From: DASQPR01 sp963831705
GTDB lineage: Bacteria; Actinomycetota; Actinomycetes; Mycobacteriales; Micromonosporaceae
Assembly: GCA_963831705.1 (NCBI GenBank)
Contig: CAWHRE010000010.1
Location: forward strand, 1,240,001 to 1,304,000
Direction of reading: 5' to 3'
DNA length: 64,000 bases
The position numbers and the translations under genes were made by a program. Under the pieces are notes generated by a model that was given only the letters and a program-made list of their open reading frames with translations, was not told the origin of the DNA and made no database searches. Shown here piece by piece: positions 35,048-44,048 of the stretch (positions within the stretch are counted from its first letter, which is position 1; each line of letters opens with the position of its first letter).

Positions 35048-35914
35048 CGGCACAGCGACGGCGAGCGACTCGCGCCAATCCGGCAGCGGCGTAAGACCGG
35101 CCGCTTGCCACCGGCTTACGCCGAGGACACCGTTGGCCGGACGGGCGGCCGGTCGTACGAAGGCTGCACTCGTGGTCGGGCGGACTCGCTCCGGATCGGC
35201 GTCGGCCAGCCGGAACGTTTCGCGGGCCAGGTCGAACCAGGTCGCCTCGCCGCTCGATACGCCGTGATACACGCCGGCCGGAGCGGTACCCGCGAGCGCC
35301 GCACGACCGAGTTCGACCAGGCCGGCCGCGAGATCCACCGTCCACGTCGGCTGGCCGTACTGGTCGTTCACGACGTCGACGGTGGGGCGGGACGCTTCCA
35401 GCGACAGCATGGTCCGGACGAAGCTCTGGCCGGTCACGCCGTATAGCCACGCGGTCCGGACGACATAGCCGGACTCGGGCAACGCGGCGAGGACGGCAAC
35501 GTCCCCGGCGAGCTTCGTCCGCCCGTACACGGTCTGCGGTGCCGTCGCGGCATCCTCGTCGTACGGATCGGTGGCTTCGCCGTCGAAGACGTAGTTCGTC
35601 GAGACCTGGATCAGCACCGCTCCCGCCTCGGCACAGGCGTTCGCGACGTTTGCCGCACCGGTACCGTTGACGAGCAGCGCATCGGCTTCGCGGGTCTCCG
35701 CGTCGTCGACGGCGGTCCAGGCGGCACAGTTCACCACGACGGCGGGGCGAGTGGTTTGCACCGCAGCGCGTACCGCATCGGGGTCGCCGATGTCGAGCGC
35801 CGCCCGGTCCAGTCCAACGACGTGCTCACCCGCGGCCGTCAGCGTCGCGACGAGATCTCGGCCCAGCATGCCGCCGGAGCCGCTAACCAGCCAGGTGGGC
35901 ATCGGGCTGCTCAT
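35030..35914 (-). CDS. rmlD: dTDP-4-dehydrorhamnose reductase
   Basis: 294 residues. The ATG at 35914 shares one base with the rmlB stop (TGATG), indicating coupling. NAD(P)-binding GSGGMLGRDLVATL, NCAAWTAVDDAE, VSTNYVFDGEATDPYDE, catalytic YGRTKLAGD and DQYGQPTWTVDLA are characteristic of RmlD. It catalyses the last step to dTDP-L-rhamnose. Its stop lies inside the convergent rmlC coding end. Confidence 0.92.
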   Translation of the reverse strand: MSSPMPTWLVSGSGGMLGRDLVATLTAAGEHVVGLDRAALDIGDPDAVRAAVQTTRPAVVVNCAAWTAVDDAETREADALLVNGTGAANVANACAEAGAVLIQVSTNYVFDGEATDPYDEDAATAPQTVYGRTKLAGDVAVLAALPESGYVVRTAWLYGVTGQSFVRTMLSLEASRPTVDVVNDQYGQPTWTVDLAAGLVELGRAALAGTAPAGVYHGVSSGEATWFDLARETFRLADADPERVRPTTSAAFVRPAARPANGVLGVSRWQAAGLTPLPDWRESLAVAVPLFRSQ

Positions 35915-36894
35915 CAAGCGAGAGCCGCCCGTGCCTTGAGCGGCTCCCACCAGTCCCGATTGCCGGCGTACCACTCGACCGTCTCGGCCAAGCCATGGGC
36001 GAAGTCGCGAGACGGCCGGTACCCGAGTTCGGTACTGATCTTCGTGCAGTCGACCGAGTAGCGGCGATCGTGCCCGAGGCGGTCGGCGACCGGCGTCATC
36101 CGATCCCAACCGGCGCCGCATGCGGCGAGGATGGCCTCGGTGAGCTCCCGGTTGGTCAGCTCGGTGCCGCCGCCGATGTTGTAGATCTGACCGGCACGGC
36201 CACGAGTACGGACCAACTCGATGCCCTGGATGTGGTCGTCGATGTGCAGCCAGTCGCGGACGTTCAGGCCATCGCCGTACAGCGGCACGTTCTTGCCGTC
36301 CAGGAGATTCGTCACGAACAGCGGGATGACCTTCTCCGGGAACTGGTGGTGCCCGTAATTGTTGGAGCAGCGCGTGACGCGTACGTCCAGACCGTGGGTC
36401 CGATAGTAGGAGAGCGCGATCAGATCGCTACCGGCCTTCGCGGCCGCGTACGGCGAGTTGGGCTGTACCGGATCCGTCTCCGGCCAAGAACCCTTGTCAA
36501 TCGAGCCGTACACCTCGTCGGTCGAGACGTGCACGAACGTACGCACACCGTTGGCCAGCGCGGCGTCCAGCAGGATCTGGGTGCCGACCACGTTCGTCTG
36601 GACGAACGCCTTCGCGCCGAGGATCGACCGATCCACGTGCGTCTCGGCAGCGAAGTGAACGATCTCGTCATGCTCGCCGGCCAGCTTGTCGACCAACGCC
36701 GCATCACAGATGTCGCCCTGTACGAACGCGAATCGCGCATCCCCACGTACCGGATCGAGATTGGCCGGATTGCCGGCGTACGTGAGCTTGTCCAGAACCG
36801 TGACCTCGATGTCGCGATCGTCGGCCAGGAGCGTACGGACGTGATGGGAGCCGATGAACCCGGCGCCGCCGGTCACCAGAAGCCGCGTGGTCAT
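35914..36894 (-). CDS. rmlB: dTDP-glucose 4,6-dehydratase
   Basis: 326 residues, ATG 36894 overlapping the rmlA stop by four bases. TGGAGFIGSHHVRTLL cofactor loop, FAAETHVDRSI, STDEVYGSIDKGSWPETDP and YAAAKAGSDL catalytic Tyr-Lys, then RCSNNYGHHQFPEKVIP, are RmlB hallmarks. It produces dTDP-4-keto-6-deoxyglucose for the rhamnose pathway. Confidence 0.95.
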   Translation of the reverse strand: MTTRLLVTGGAGFIGSHHVRTLLADDRDIEVTVLDKLTYAGNPANLDPVRGDARFAFVQGDICDAALVDKLAGEHDEIVHFAAETHVDRSILGAKAFVQTNVVGTQILLDAALANGVRTFVHVSTDEVYGSIDKGSWPETDPVQPNSPYAAAKAGSDLIALSYYRTHGLDVRVTRCSNNYGHHQFPEKVIPLFVTNLLDGKNVPLYGDGLNVRDWLHIDDHIQGIELVRTRGRAGQIYNIGGGTELTNRELTEAILAACGAGWDRMTPVADRLGHDRRYSVDCTKISTELGYRPSRDFAHGLAETVEWYAGNRDWWEPLKARAALA

Positions 36895-37958
36895 TTGGAA
36901 ATCTGCACCTTACTGTGATCACCGAGGACGAACCGGTGAGCTGCGGGTACGGCCGGCGCCGGGGTTACCTCGACGGCGCGTCCGATCAGCGACGCTTCGA
37001 TCCGCCGGACCCCGGTGATCGACGAATCGCACAGAACGATCGAGAATTCGATCTCGCTACGGATGATCCGGCAGCGTTCGGCGATCGACGTGAACGGTCC
37101 GATGTACGAGTCGGTGATGACACAGTCCCGGCCGATGACGACCGGTCCGACGATACGCGAGCCGGTGATCGTGGCGCCCGCCTCGATCTGGACCCGGCCG
37201 ATGATCTCGCTGACCGCGTCGACGGTGCCCTCGTTCGACGGCTCGGTCAACTCCAACACAGTACGGTTGACCTCGAGCATGTCCGCCACGTTGCCGGTGT
37301 CTTTCCAGTAGCCGGAGATCGTCGTCGAATGCACGTTCATCCGCTGGTCGATCAGCCACTGGATGGCGTGCGTGATCTCCAACTCGCCACGGGCGGAGAC
37401 ACCAATCGACCGTACGGCCTCGTGGACCTTTGGGGTAAAGAGATAGACGCCGACCAGCGCGAGATCGCTCTTCGGCCGTTCCGGCTTCTCTTCGAGGCCC
37501 ACGACGTTTCCGGCGGCGTCGAGTTCGGCGACGCCGAATGAGGTCGGATTCGGCACCCGGGTGAGCAGGATCTGTGCATCGGGGCGGTGGGTCCGGAACT
37601 GATCGACGATGCCGGTGATCCCGCCGACGATGAAGTTGTCACCGAGGTACATGACGAAGTCGTCTTCGGCCAGGAACTCCCGAGCGATCAGGACCGCGTG
37701 AGCGAGGCCCAGTGGCTGGTCCTGCTCGATGTAGGTCACCTTGAGACCGAGCGCCGAACCATCGCCGACGGCCGCCCGGATCTCTTTCGCCGTGTCGCCG
37801 ACGACGATGCCGACATCGGTGATGCCGGCCTCGGCAATCGCCTCCAACCCATAGAAGAGCACCGGCTTGTTCGCAACCGGGACAAGTTGCTTGGCCGAGG
37901 TGTGGGTGATGGGGCGCAGTCGGGTACCGGCGCCACCGGAGAGGACGAGAGCCTTCAT
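36891..37958 (-). CDS. rmlA: Glucose-1-phosphate thymidylyltransferase, long form
   Basis: 355 residues from ATG 37958. The nucleotidyltransferase domain (about 1-240) has LSGGAGTRLRPITHTSAKQL, YLGDNFIVGGI and SGYWKDTGNVADMLEVNR. An extra C-terminal left-handed beta-helix (about 250-340, IIGRVQIEAGATITGSRIVG) makes it the long type seen in antibiotic-sugar and actinobacterial envelope clusters. First gene of rmlA-rmlB-rmlD, with each junction overlapping. A TATAGT box lies so close to the ATG that the mRNA may be leaderless. Confidence 0.93.
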   Translation of the reverse strand: MKALVLSGGAGTRLRPITHTSAKQLVPVANKPVLFYGLEAIAEAGITDVGIVVGDTAKEIRAAVGDGSALGLKVTYIEQDQPLGLAHAVLIAREFLAEDDFVMYLGDNFIVGGITGIVDQFRTHRPDAQILLTRVPNPTSFGVAELDAAGNVVGLEEKPERPKSDLALVGVYLFTPKVHEAVRSIGVSARGELEITHAIQWLIDQRMNVHSTTISGYWKDTGNVADMLEVNRTVLELTEPSNEGTVDAVSEIIGRVQIEAGATITGSRIVGPVVIGRDCVITDSYIGPFTSIAERCRIIRSEIEFSIVLCDSSITGVRRIEASLIGRAVEVTPAPAVPAAHRFVLGDHSKVQISK

Positions 37959-37966
37959 GACGAGCC

Positions 37967-37972
37967 ACTATA
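37967..37972 (-). promoter_or_regulatory. -10 element of rmlA, possibly giving a leaderless transcript
   Basis: On the minus strand TATAGT ends eight bases before the rmlA ATG, so initiation would fall at or within about two bases of the start codon. No ribosome-binding site is visible in that short interval. No clear -35 is seen. Confidence 0.5.
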
Positions 37973-38018
37973 CCCAGATCACGATCGACGACCCTCCGGC
38001 GCGAGAGCGGGCACAACG

Positions 38019-38057
38019 CAAGGCGCCGCCCCCGCTTTGGACGGGGACGGCGCCTTG
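38019..38057 (-). terminator. Terminator of the 38074-40224 gene
   Basis: 16-base arms with one mismatch (caaggcgccg-cccccg / cggggacggcgccttg) around ctttgga, starting 17 bases past the stop. Confidence 0.8.
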
Positions 38058-38073
38058 ATTCGGAGCTGACGAG

Positions 38074-40224
38074 CTACTTCGCGAAGCTGAAGTCGCCCTT
38101 CACGCTGCGACCCGTTGCGACTGCGGCCGGGGCAAGCTGGCCGAGCATGGCCTTGTTGAGCGTGACCGCACCCGGGAAGGTCGCGGGGTCGATCTCGTAG
38201 AAGCCCGCGACGTCGGCCAGGAACCCGGTCGTACCGCTGGCGTTCCAGGCATAGAACGCGTTCACCTGGTCGCCCATCGTCATGATGGTCGCGTTGGCGA
38301 CCGTCTGGTGCGCCACCGGGTTCAGCGTCGACGGCTGATTCGCAACCGGGAGCGGGTCACCGTTCGCCGGCCAGAACGAAAGGTACGTCGACGACGACGG
38401 CGAAACCGCGGTGACGTTCATCGCCAAGGCGTAAGTGAGGTCATCGGCAACCGGCTTCGGTACCGAAATCACCTGCGACTTGTTGGCGGTGAGGGGAGTC
38501 GCGCCCAGCTTCGTACGCGTGTCAACGATCCGCGTAGGAGTGAGCGGGTGGAAACGCGTACCTTCGAAGTTCTGGTCGGCCAGCGATCCGTTGTCATCGA
38601 AGAAGCCGATGACGTCGACGATGATGTTCGCGTTCCCGTGCGCGAAGTTCACGACCGCAATCGTCGGGAAGTCGTAGTCGGGGTCGCTCGGGTCATCGCA
38701 GTTCGCATCCGCAATCACCACGTGGCACGGGGACGTCGGAATGATTGCCATGTTCGGCGTGGTCGCGCCCTTGGCGAAGTTCACCGTCGATGAGGACGGC
38801 GGGTTGCCCTGACCGTTCCACGCCGTGAACCAACCGCCGGCCGCCGGGCCGACCGCGGTGATGTTGACCGCCAGCGCGGTGATGTGCTGGTCGATCGACG
38901 GGTCACCGAAACCGTAGAGCGCGAAATAGCCGTCTCCGTAGGCCATCGGACCGTAATGCGGAGCGCGCGAGTCGAGCGTCCGATACGGGTCCTGCGGGTA
39001 GTACTGACCACCGGTCGCGAGCGCGTCGCTGCCGATGAAGTAGCCGGTCACATCGACGATGACGTCGGACTGGCCGGAGTTGAAGATCGAGATTGCACCG
39101 CCCGTGCCGAGCCCGACCGTGACCGAGTTGGCCCGCGTGCTACCAGCGGTGTAGTTGAGGTTCGATGCGGTCGGCACCGGAGCGCCGGCCGGATAGACGG
39201 TCACAAAGCCGCCGACCTTGGTGTCCGCGACCGTGACGTTGATCACCACGGCCGACGCACCGGTCGGGGGCACGTTGACCTTGCCGGCGATCGGCACCGT
39301 CAGCGACTTGTTCGGGCCAACGAGTCCGTGCAGCGGACCGGCGGGCCGAGTGTCGGCGACGCGGGCCGGCGGCACAGCCTTGTAGGTACCACGGGATCCG
39401 ATCGACGCGGTCGCGGACAGCGAGACCGTACGGCCGCCGAGCTTGGTGTTGTCGGAGATGGTCAGCTTCGCCGAGTTCGAGCCGGACGCCTTCGCGTTGG
39501 CGGCAACCGTGACCGCGCACGTGCTCGTACCGCCGATGCTCTTGCCCGAGCAGGTGTCGGCCGTGATCACGAACGAATCCGGGTCGGTACCGGCGAACGC
39601 CGCCGTACCGAAGACGATCGGATTGCTGCCGACCGACGTGAACGTCACGGTCTTGGTGGCGGAGTTGAATCCGGTGTCGACCGAGCCGAAGCTCAGCGAC
39701 GAAACGTCCTGCGTCGCACCGACGTAGCCAACCGTGGAATTGAACCGGATCTCGCCGGAGACCGTGTCGGACCCGCTGCCACACGTGGTGGAGTAGGTCG
39801 CGGCGAGTGCGGTGACGTTGCCCGTGTCGACGGTCAGCTGGGAAATCGTGACCGTACCGGCACCGGGTGCGGCACAAGCCGTACCGGCGACGGACACCAC
39901 GAGGCCGTAGTGGGTGGCGTCGGGCGCGGTCAGCGTCGGCAGGGCGCTACCAAGTGCGAGGTCGGCGCCGGTCGGCGGAACCAACACGACGGACGTGGTG
40001 CCGGAGGCGACCGTCACACCGCCGTCCGAGGACGCCAGCGTCACACTGGCGCCCGAGTAGCTCAGGCTGTGACCACCGGTGAGAACGGGGTTACTACCGC
40101 TGCCGTCGACAGTCAGCGCATTGAACGGCGGAGTTGGTGGGGCCGCTTCCGCGGCGACGATTGGCACTGTCAGCGCTGCGAGGAATGCCGCAGCGCCGAG
40201 CATTAGCCGATGTGGCTTACGCAC
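38074..40224 (-). CDS. Secreted protein with Hydin-like beta domain and three DTR repeats
   Basis: 716 residues with a signal peptide (cleaved about residue 27). A beta-rich N-terminal part is followed by an ASPM/SPD-2/Hydin-like domain (about 165-275: LSFGSVDTGFNSATKTVTFT, CAVTVAANAKASGSNSAKLT). Then come three repeats of about 130 residues, each starting near a Pro-x-Arg-x-x-Asp-Thr/Ser-Arg motif (PPARVADTR, PYRTLDSR, PTRIVDTR) and ending in a DVxGxF strand. The same repeat occurs in three other proteins of the window. No membrane anchor or LPxTG is visible. Function unknown; adhesion or glycan binding would suit the architecture. Confidence 0.8.
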   Translation of the reverse strand: MRKPHRLMLGAAAFLAALTVPIVAAEAAPPTPPFNALTVDGSGSNPVLTGGHSLSYSGASVTLASSDGGVTVASGTTSVVLVPPTGADLALGSALPTLTAPDATHYGLVVSVAGTACAAPGAGTVTISQLTVDTGNVTALAATYSTTCGSGSDTVSGEIRFNSTVGYVGATQDVSSLSFGSVDTGFNSATKTVTFTSVGSNPIVFGTAAFAGTDPDSFVITADTCSGKSIGGTSTCAVTVAANAKASGSNSAKLTISDNTKLGGRTVSLSATASIGSRGTYKAVPPARVADTRPAGPLHGLVGPNKSLTVPIAGKVNVPPTGASAVVINVTVADTKVGGFVTVYPAGAPVPTASNLNYTAGSTRANSVTVGLGTGGAISIFNSGQSDVIVDVTGYFIGSDALATGGQYYPQDPYRTLDSRAPHYGPMAYGDGYFALYGFGDPSIDQHITALAVNITAVGPAAGGWFTAWNGQGNPPSSSTVNFAKGATTPNMAIIPTSPCHVVIADANCDDPSDPDYDFPTIAVVNFAHGNANIIVDVIGFFDDNGSLADQNFEGTRFHPLTPTRIVDTRTKLGATPLTANKSQVISVPKPVADDLTYALAMNVTAVSPSSSTYLSFWPANGDPLPVANQPSTLNPVAHQTVANATIMTMGDQVNAFYAWNASGTTGFLADVAGFYEIDPATFPGAVTLNKAMLGQLAPAAVATGRSVKGDFSFAK

Positions 40225-40334
40225 TTGGTCTCCCGTGGGGGGTGTGAAATACCGCGACCGAATTGATTAACGGTTGCGCCACGAGATCATAGCGAACATC
40301 GTCGGTATTGCCAGCCCCACTTTTCCCCCGGTAC

Positions 40335-40360
40335 CCGGCTTTAGATTCGTTTAAAGCCGG
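40335..40360 (-). terminator. Hairpin between the two minus-strand DTR-repeat genes
   Basis: Nine-base arms (ccggcttta / taaagccgg) with an 8-base loop in the 203-base gap between the 40428 stop and the start at 40224. Confidence 0.55.
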
Positions 40361-40427
40361 CCGGAGACATGGCGCATCGCATCGTTACATCGATGACTCT
40401 CATTTGAATACTAGAGCCTCGTCAGGG

Positions 40428-41738
40428 CTATTTCGCGGTCGACGTCGCAGCCGAGAACGGCGAGACCGAGTTGGCCCCTGACGACTGTGCCAATTCGTAG
40501 GTTCCGGCGACATCAACGATGAAGTTCGTGGAACCGGAAGCATTCCAGACGCTGAATTTGTGGTAATCGCCGAGTGTCAGGATTGCCGCGTTCGCGACCG
40601 TCTGCTTGGCGGCCGGATTGAGCGTGCTGACGGTGGGAAGCACGACACCGGACGGCCACAGCGTCATGTACGTCGCGGACGTGGGCGAGACGGCCGTCAC
40701 GTTGACCGCCAATGCCCGCGTCTTTGTGGTCAGGATGTCGGCGGGCGGGGCGACGTTGTCGGTTTTGCCGCCGGCGAGCGCTCCACCGCTGATGCTGCGG
40801 GTGTCGATGATCCGGTCGGGGGCGATCGGGTGAAACAGCATGCCGCCGGCGAGCGTGCCGTCGTCAAAGACGCCGAACACGTCGACCAGAAGATGCGTTG
40901 ATCCTGATGAGCCGTTGTAGATCGTGATCGAAGGCAATCCCGAGCACGGTGCCAAGGAGCAGGTCGACGTCGGAACGATCGCCATGTTCGGAGTGGTCGC
41001 GCCCTTCGCGAAGTTCAGCGTGGACGCCGTCGGCACCGAGCCTTGGCCGCTCCAGACGGTGACAAAGCCCGGCGCGCTCGACCCGACCGACGTGATGTTG
41101 ACGGCGAGTGCGCGGATATGCGGATTGATCACGCCGCCGTAGTTGACGCCGACGGTGATTTCCTTGCCGGCCGGCACCACTCCGGTCTTACGAGTGTCCA
41201 GAATGCGCTGCGGGTTAACGAGTTGATATTGCCCGGCAATCGGCAGCGAGCTGTCGCCGATGAAGTATCCGTCGACATCCACGATCAATTGGATGTCGCC
41301 GAGGCTGTTGAAGATGTCGACTCCGCCATCGGGGCCGAGTTGCACCGTTACCGAATTCGCCAGGGTCGTGTGCGCACCGAAGTTGAGGTTCGACGCGGTC
41401 GGGCGCTGCTTGAGGCCGGACGGCGCGACAGTGATGAAGCTCGCCGCCGTGGATGCGGTCTCGGTCACGTTGAGGACAACCGCCGATGCGCCGGTGAGCG
41501 GAACGTCGCCCTTGCCCGCGACCTGCAGATGAACGGTCTCGTTGGGGCCGACGACGCCTGGCCGGCTGCCGGCCGGATCCCTCGTGTCGAGCAGCCGGTT
41601 CGGGCCGACCGGCTTGAACGTACCGACCGAAGTGCTTACGTCAGCCCGAGCCGGTGACGAGGGAGCCAACATCTCGACCCCGGCCAGAGTCGCGCCGACC
41701 ATCAACGCGCCGACCATCAAATAGCGAACGTTGCGCAC
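40428..41738 (-). CDS. Secreted protein made of three DTR repeats
   Basis: 436 residues from GTG 41738, chosen for the GGAG five bases upstream. A signal peptide (to about residue 32) leads straight into three repeats with motifs PNRLLDTRDPAG, PQRILDTRKTG and PDRIIDTRSISG. Each repeat carries a VxLNVTxT strand and a SNLNFxxG-type segment, and ends near DVxGxF. It looks like the C-terminal part of its neighbour at 38074 without the Hydin-like domain, so the two are probably duplicates. No anchor is visible. Function unknown. Confidence 0.8.
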   Translation of the reverse strand: MRNVRYLMVGALMVGATLAGVEMLAPSSPARADVSTSVGTFKPVGPNRLLDTRDPAGSRPGVVGPNETVHLQVAGKGDVPLTGASAVVLNVTETASTAASFITVAPSGLKQRPTASNLNFGAHTTLANSVTVQLGPDGGVDIFNSLGDIQLIVDVDGYFIGDSSLPIAGQYQLVNPQRILDTRKTGVVPAGKEITVGVNYGGVINPHIRALAVNITSVGSSAPGFVTVWSGQGSVPTASTLNFAKGATTPNMAIVPTSTCSLAPCSGLPSITIYNGSSGSTHLLVDVFGVFDDGTLAGGMLFHPIAPDRIIDTRSISGGALAGGKTDNVAPPADILTTKTRALAVNVTAVSPTSATYMTLWPSGVVLPTVSTLNPAAKQTVANAAILTLGDYHKFSVWNASGSTNFIVDVAGTYELAQSSGANSVSPFSAATSTAK

Positions 41739-41987
41739 AGGATCTCCGAGGGGTCGGGCGACACGGCCGTGACGCAAGTCGCGTTTGTCGGCGAAGCGAT
41801 GGTAGCCGAATCGAATGGGTATTCGGCAACCCCGAGACGGATACCGAACCGATACCGCGACCGATCTGGTGACCCGCAATCGTCGAATGTCGGGTACCTT
41901 ATGGCTCGTTCCATGTTTGGTTAGTTGTTTGGTTTGATCTTTAGTCGATCGCCCCCGCCAGACCCGTAGGTCTCAGAACGGAGTTCC

Positions 41988-43900
41988 ATGCGTCCACCCC
42001 TCGGTCGCAGAGTGCTCGCGCGTCGCGTCGTCATCGCCGCGCTCGGCGCTTCCGCTCTGGCTTTGCCGCTCTTCGTCGGCACGGCCTCCGCCGGCCCGTC
42101 CAACGCGCGCTGGACTATCGCCGGCAGCCGGCCGAGCTGGGCCGCGCAAGCGCCGGATCTCGGTGCACCGGCCGCCAGCACGAACATCGACTTCAACGTG
42201 GTTCTGCCGATGCGCGATGAAGCCGGCGCCGAGAAACTGGCGCTCGATGTCTCCGATCCGAATAGCGCCAATTACGGGCATTACGTGTCGGCCGCGACCT
42301 TTGATGCGACCTACGGCCCCACTTCCGATCAGATCTCGAAGGTGCAGGATTACCTGCGCAGTTCGGGCCTGACGGTGACCGGAATCGCGCCCGGTAACCG
42401 GTGGGTGTCGGTGAGTGCGACCGCGCAGCAGGTGGAGACGGCGTTCGGCGTCAAACTGCGCAACTACCAATACAAGAGCCATGTGGTACGGGAGCCGGCC
42501 ACTTCGCTGACCGTGCCGCAGAGCATGAAGCCGTACGTCAGCGCGATCATCGGCATCGGCACCGAAGGATCGTTGCGCCGCCCGGCTTCGCCGGTGCAGG
42601 AGCCGTCCCAGGTGAGCCCGCAAACGACGTGCGAACTGCTCCAACTACTGGCGCCAGTATCTGAACACTTTCGCGGGCAAGCAGTACCCGACCACCAACT
42701 GCGGCTACACGCCCAAGCAGATGCGTACGGCATACGGCCTGCAACCGTCGGTCTCGACCGGCATTGACGGCCGCGGCATCGACGTCGCCATCGTGGACGC
42801 GTACGCCAACCCGACGATGCTCGCCGACAGCAACGACTACTCGACATCGCAGGGTGAGCCGGCGTTCGCGGCCGGTCAGTACACCGAGCACACGTTCACG
42901 CCGTTCAGCGAGCAGTCCGCGTGCGGTGGCGAGGCCGGCTGGAACACCGAAGAGAGCCTCGACGTGGAGGCCGTCCATGCCATGGCACCCGGCGCGAACG
43001 TGCACTACGTCGGAGCGGCCAACTGCGACGCCGGAATCGACGACGCGCTCAACTACGTGGTCGAAAACCACGTCGCCGATATCGTCAGCGACTCGTTCGG
43101 CAGCACGGGCGAAGACAATCTCGGTAGCGAACTCACCACCGAGCACGCCATCTTCGTCGCGGCCGCCGCAGAGGGCATCGGGTTCTACTTCTCCTCCGGA
43201 GATGACGGCGACAACGTCACGCTCAACAAAACCTTGAAGGCGGAGCCGGACTACCCCGCTTCCGACCCGTACGTCACCGGCGTCGGTGGCACGTCGCTCG
43301 CGATCACGTCCAGCAGCAGCTACCAGTTCGAGACGTCATGGGGTGACGACGTCGACCCGATCAGCGGCGGGCGCCTCACGTACACCATGCCCGGCCCCTT
43401 CTACTACGGTGCCGGTGGTGGCGTCAGCGCGCTGTACAGCCAGCCGTCCTACCAAGCCGGGATCGTGCCGAGCAGCCTCGCGAAGGGTAAGCGGGTAGTG
43501 CCGGACATCGCGGCCGACGCCGACCCGGCGACCGGATTCCTGATCGAATACGACGGCGACCTGTATACGTACGGCGGCACCAGCCTCGCCTGCCCGCTGA
43601 TCGCCGGCCTGCAGGCGGTGGTCAGCCAAGGACGGATCGTGCCGATCGGTTTCGCCAACCCGGCGCTGTACGCGTTGAACGGCAACGCTTTCCACGACGT
43701 GACCGCGCCGGCCAGCACCACGACGACTGATGACCCCGAGCGGCAATGCGCTGTTCACGATCGGGCACGATTCGACGTTGACCGCCACGTCCGGTTACGA
43801 CGACAGCACCGGTCGCGGTACGCCCAACGGCCTGACCTTCATCCTCGGCGAGCGTCTGCTTTCGTCGACGACGGTCGGAAGCTTCATTCACACGCCGTAG
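41988..43900 (+). pseudogene. S53 (sedolisin) serine-carboxyl peptidase, secreted; frame interrupted twice
   Basis: Three frames together encode a full-length pro-kumamolisin type protease: signal peptide, propeptide (NYGHYVSAATFDATYGPTSD), then after a shift near 42640 the catalytic domain with GYTPKQMRTAYGL, EESLDVEAVHAMAP (catalytic Glu and Asp), IVSDSFGSTG (oxyanion Asp) and YGGTSLACPL (catalytic Ser). After a second shift near 43727 comes GYDDSTGRGTPNGL, the calcium-site region. One extra base at each point explains both shifts. All active-site residues remain, so the breaks are either very recent or sequence errors. S53 enzymes are acid-active secreted endopeptidases. ATG has GGAG upstream. 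Confidence 0.78.
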
Positions 43901-43917
43901 CCGATACCGAGTATTTC

Positions 43918-43947
43918 GGGGCCGTACCCATTCGTGGGTGCGGCCCC
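43918..43947 (+). terminator. Terminator downstream of the S53 peptidase gene
   Basis: 13-base arms with one mismatch (ggggccgtaccca / tgggtgcggcccc) followed by tatttgtt. Confidence 0.8.
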
Positions 43948-44048
43948 TATTTGTTCATTGAATCGGGATTGCAACGACATCTCACAACTGACACACTCGC
44001 AGCGCCGCCGGCCGTGTCGGCCGGGTTCGGCTACGTCGAGGGGAACGT

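Noticed and set aside
38884..40206. Plus-strand open frame of 440 codons opposite the Hydin/DTR gene
   Set aside because: Arg/Gly/Asp-rich composition typical of antisense frames; the minus strand encodes signal peptide and recognisable repeats.
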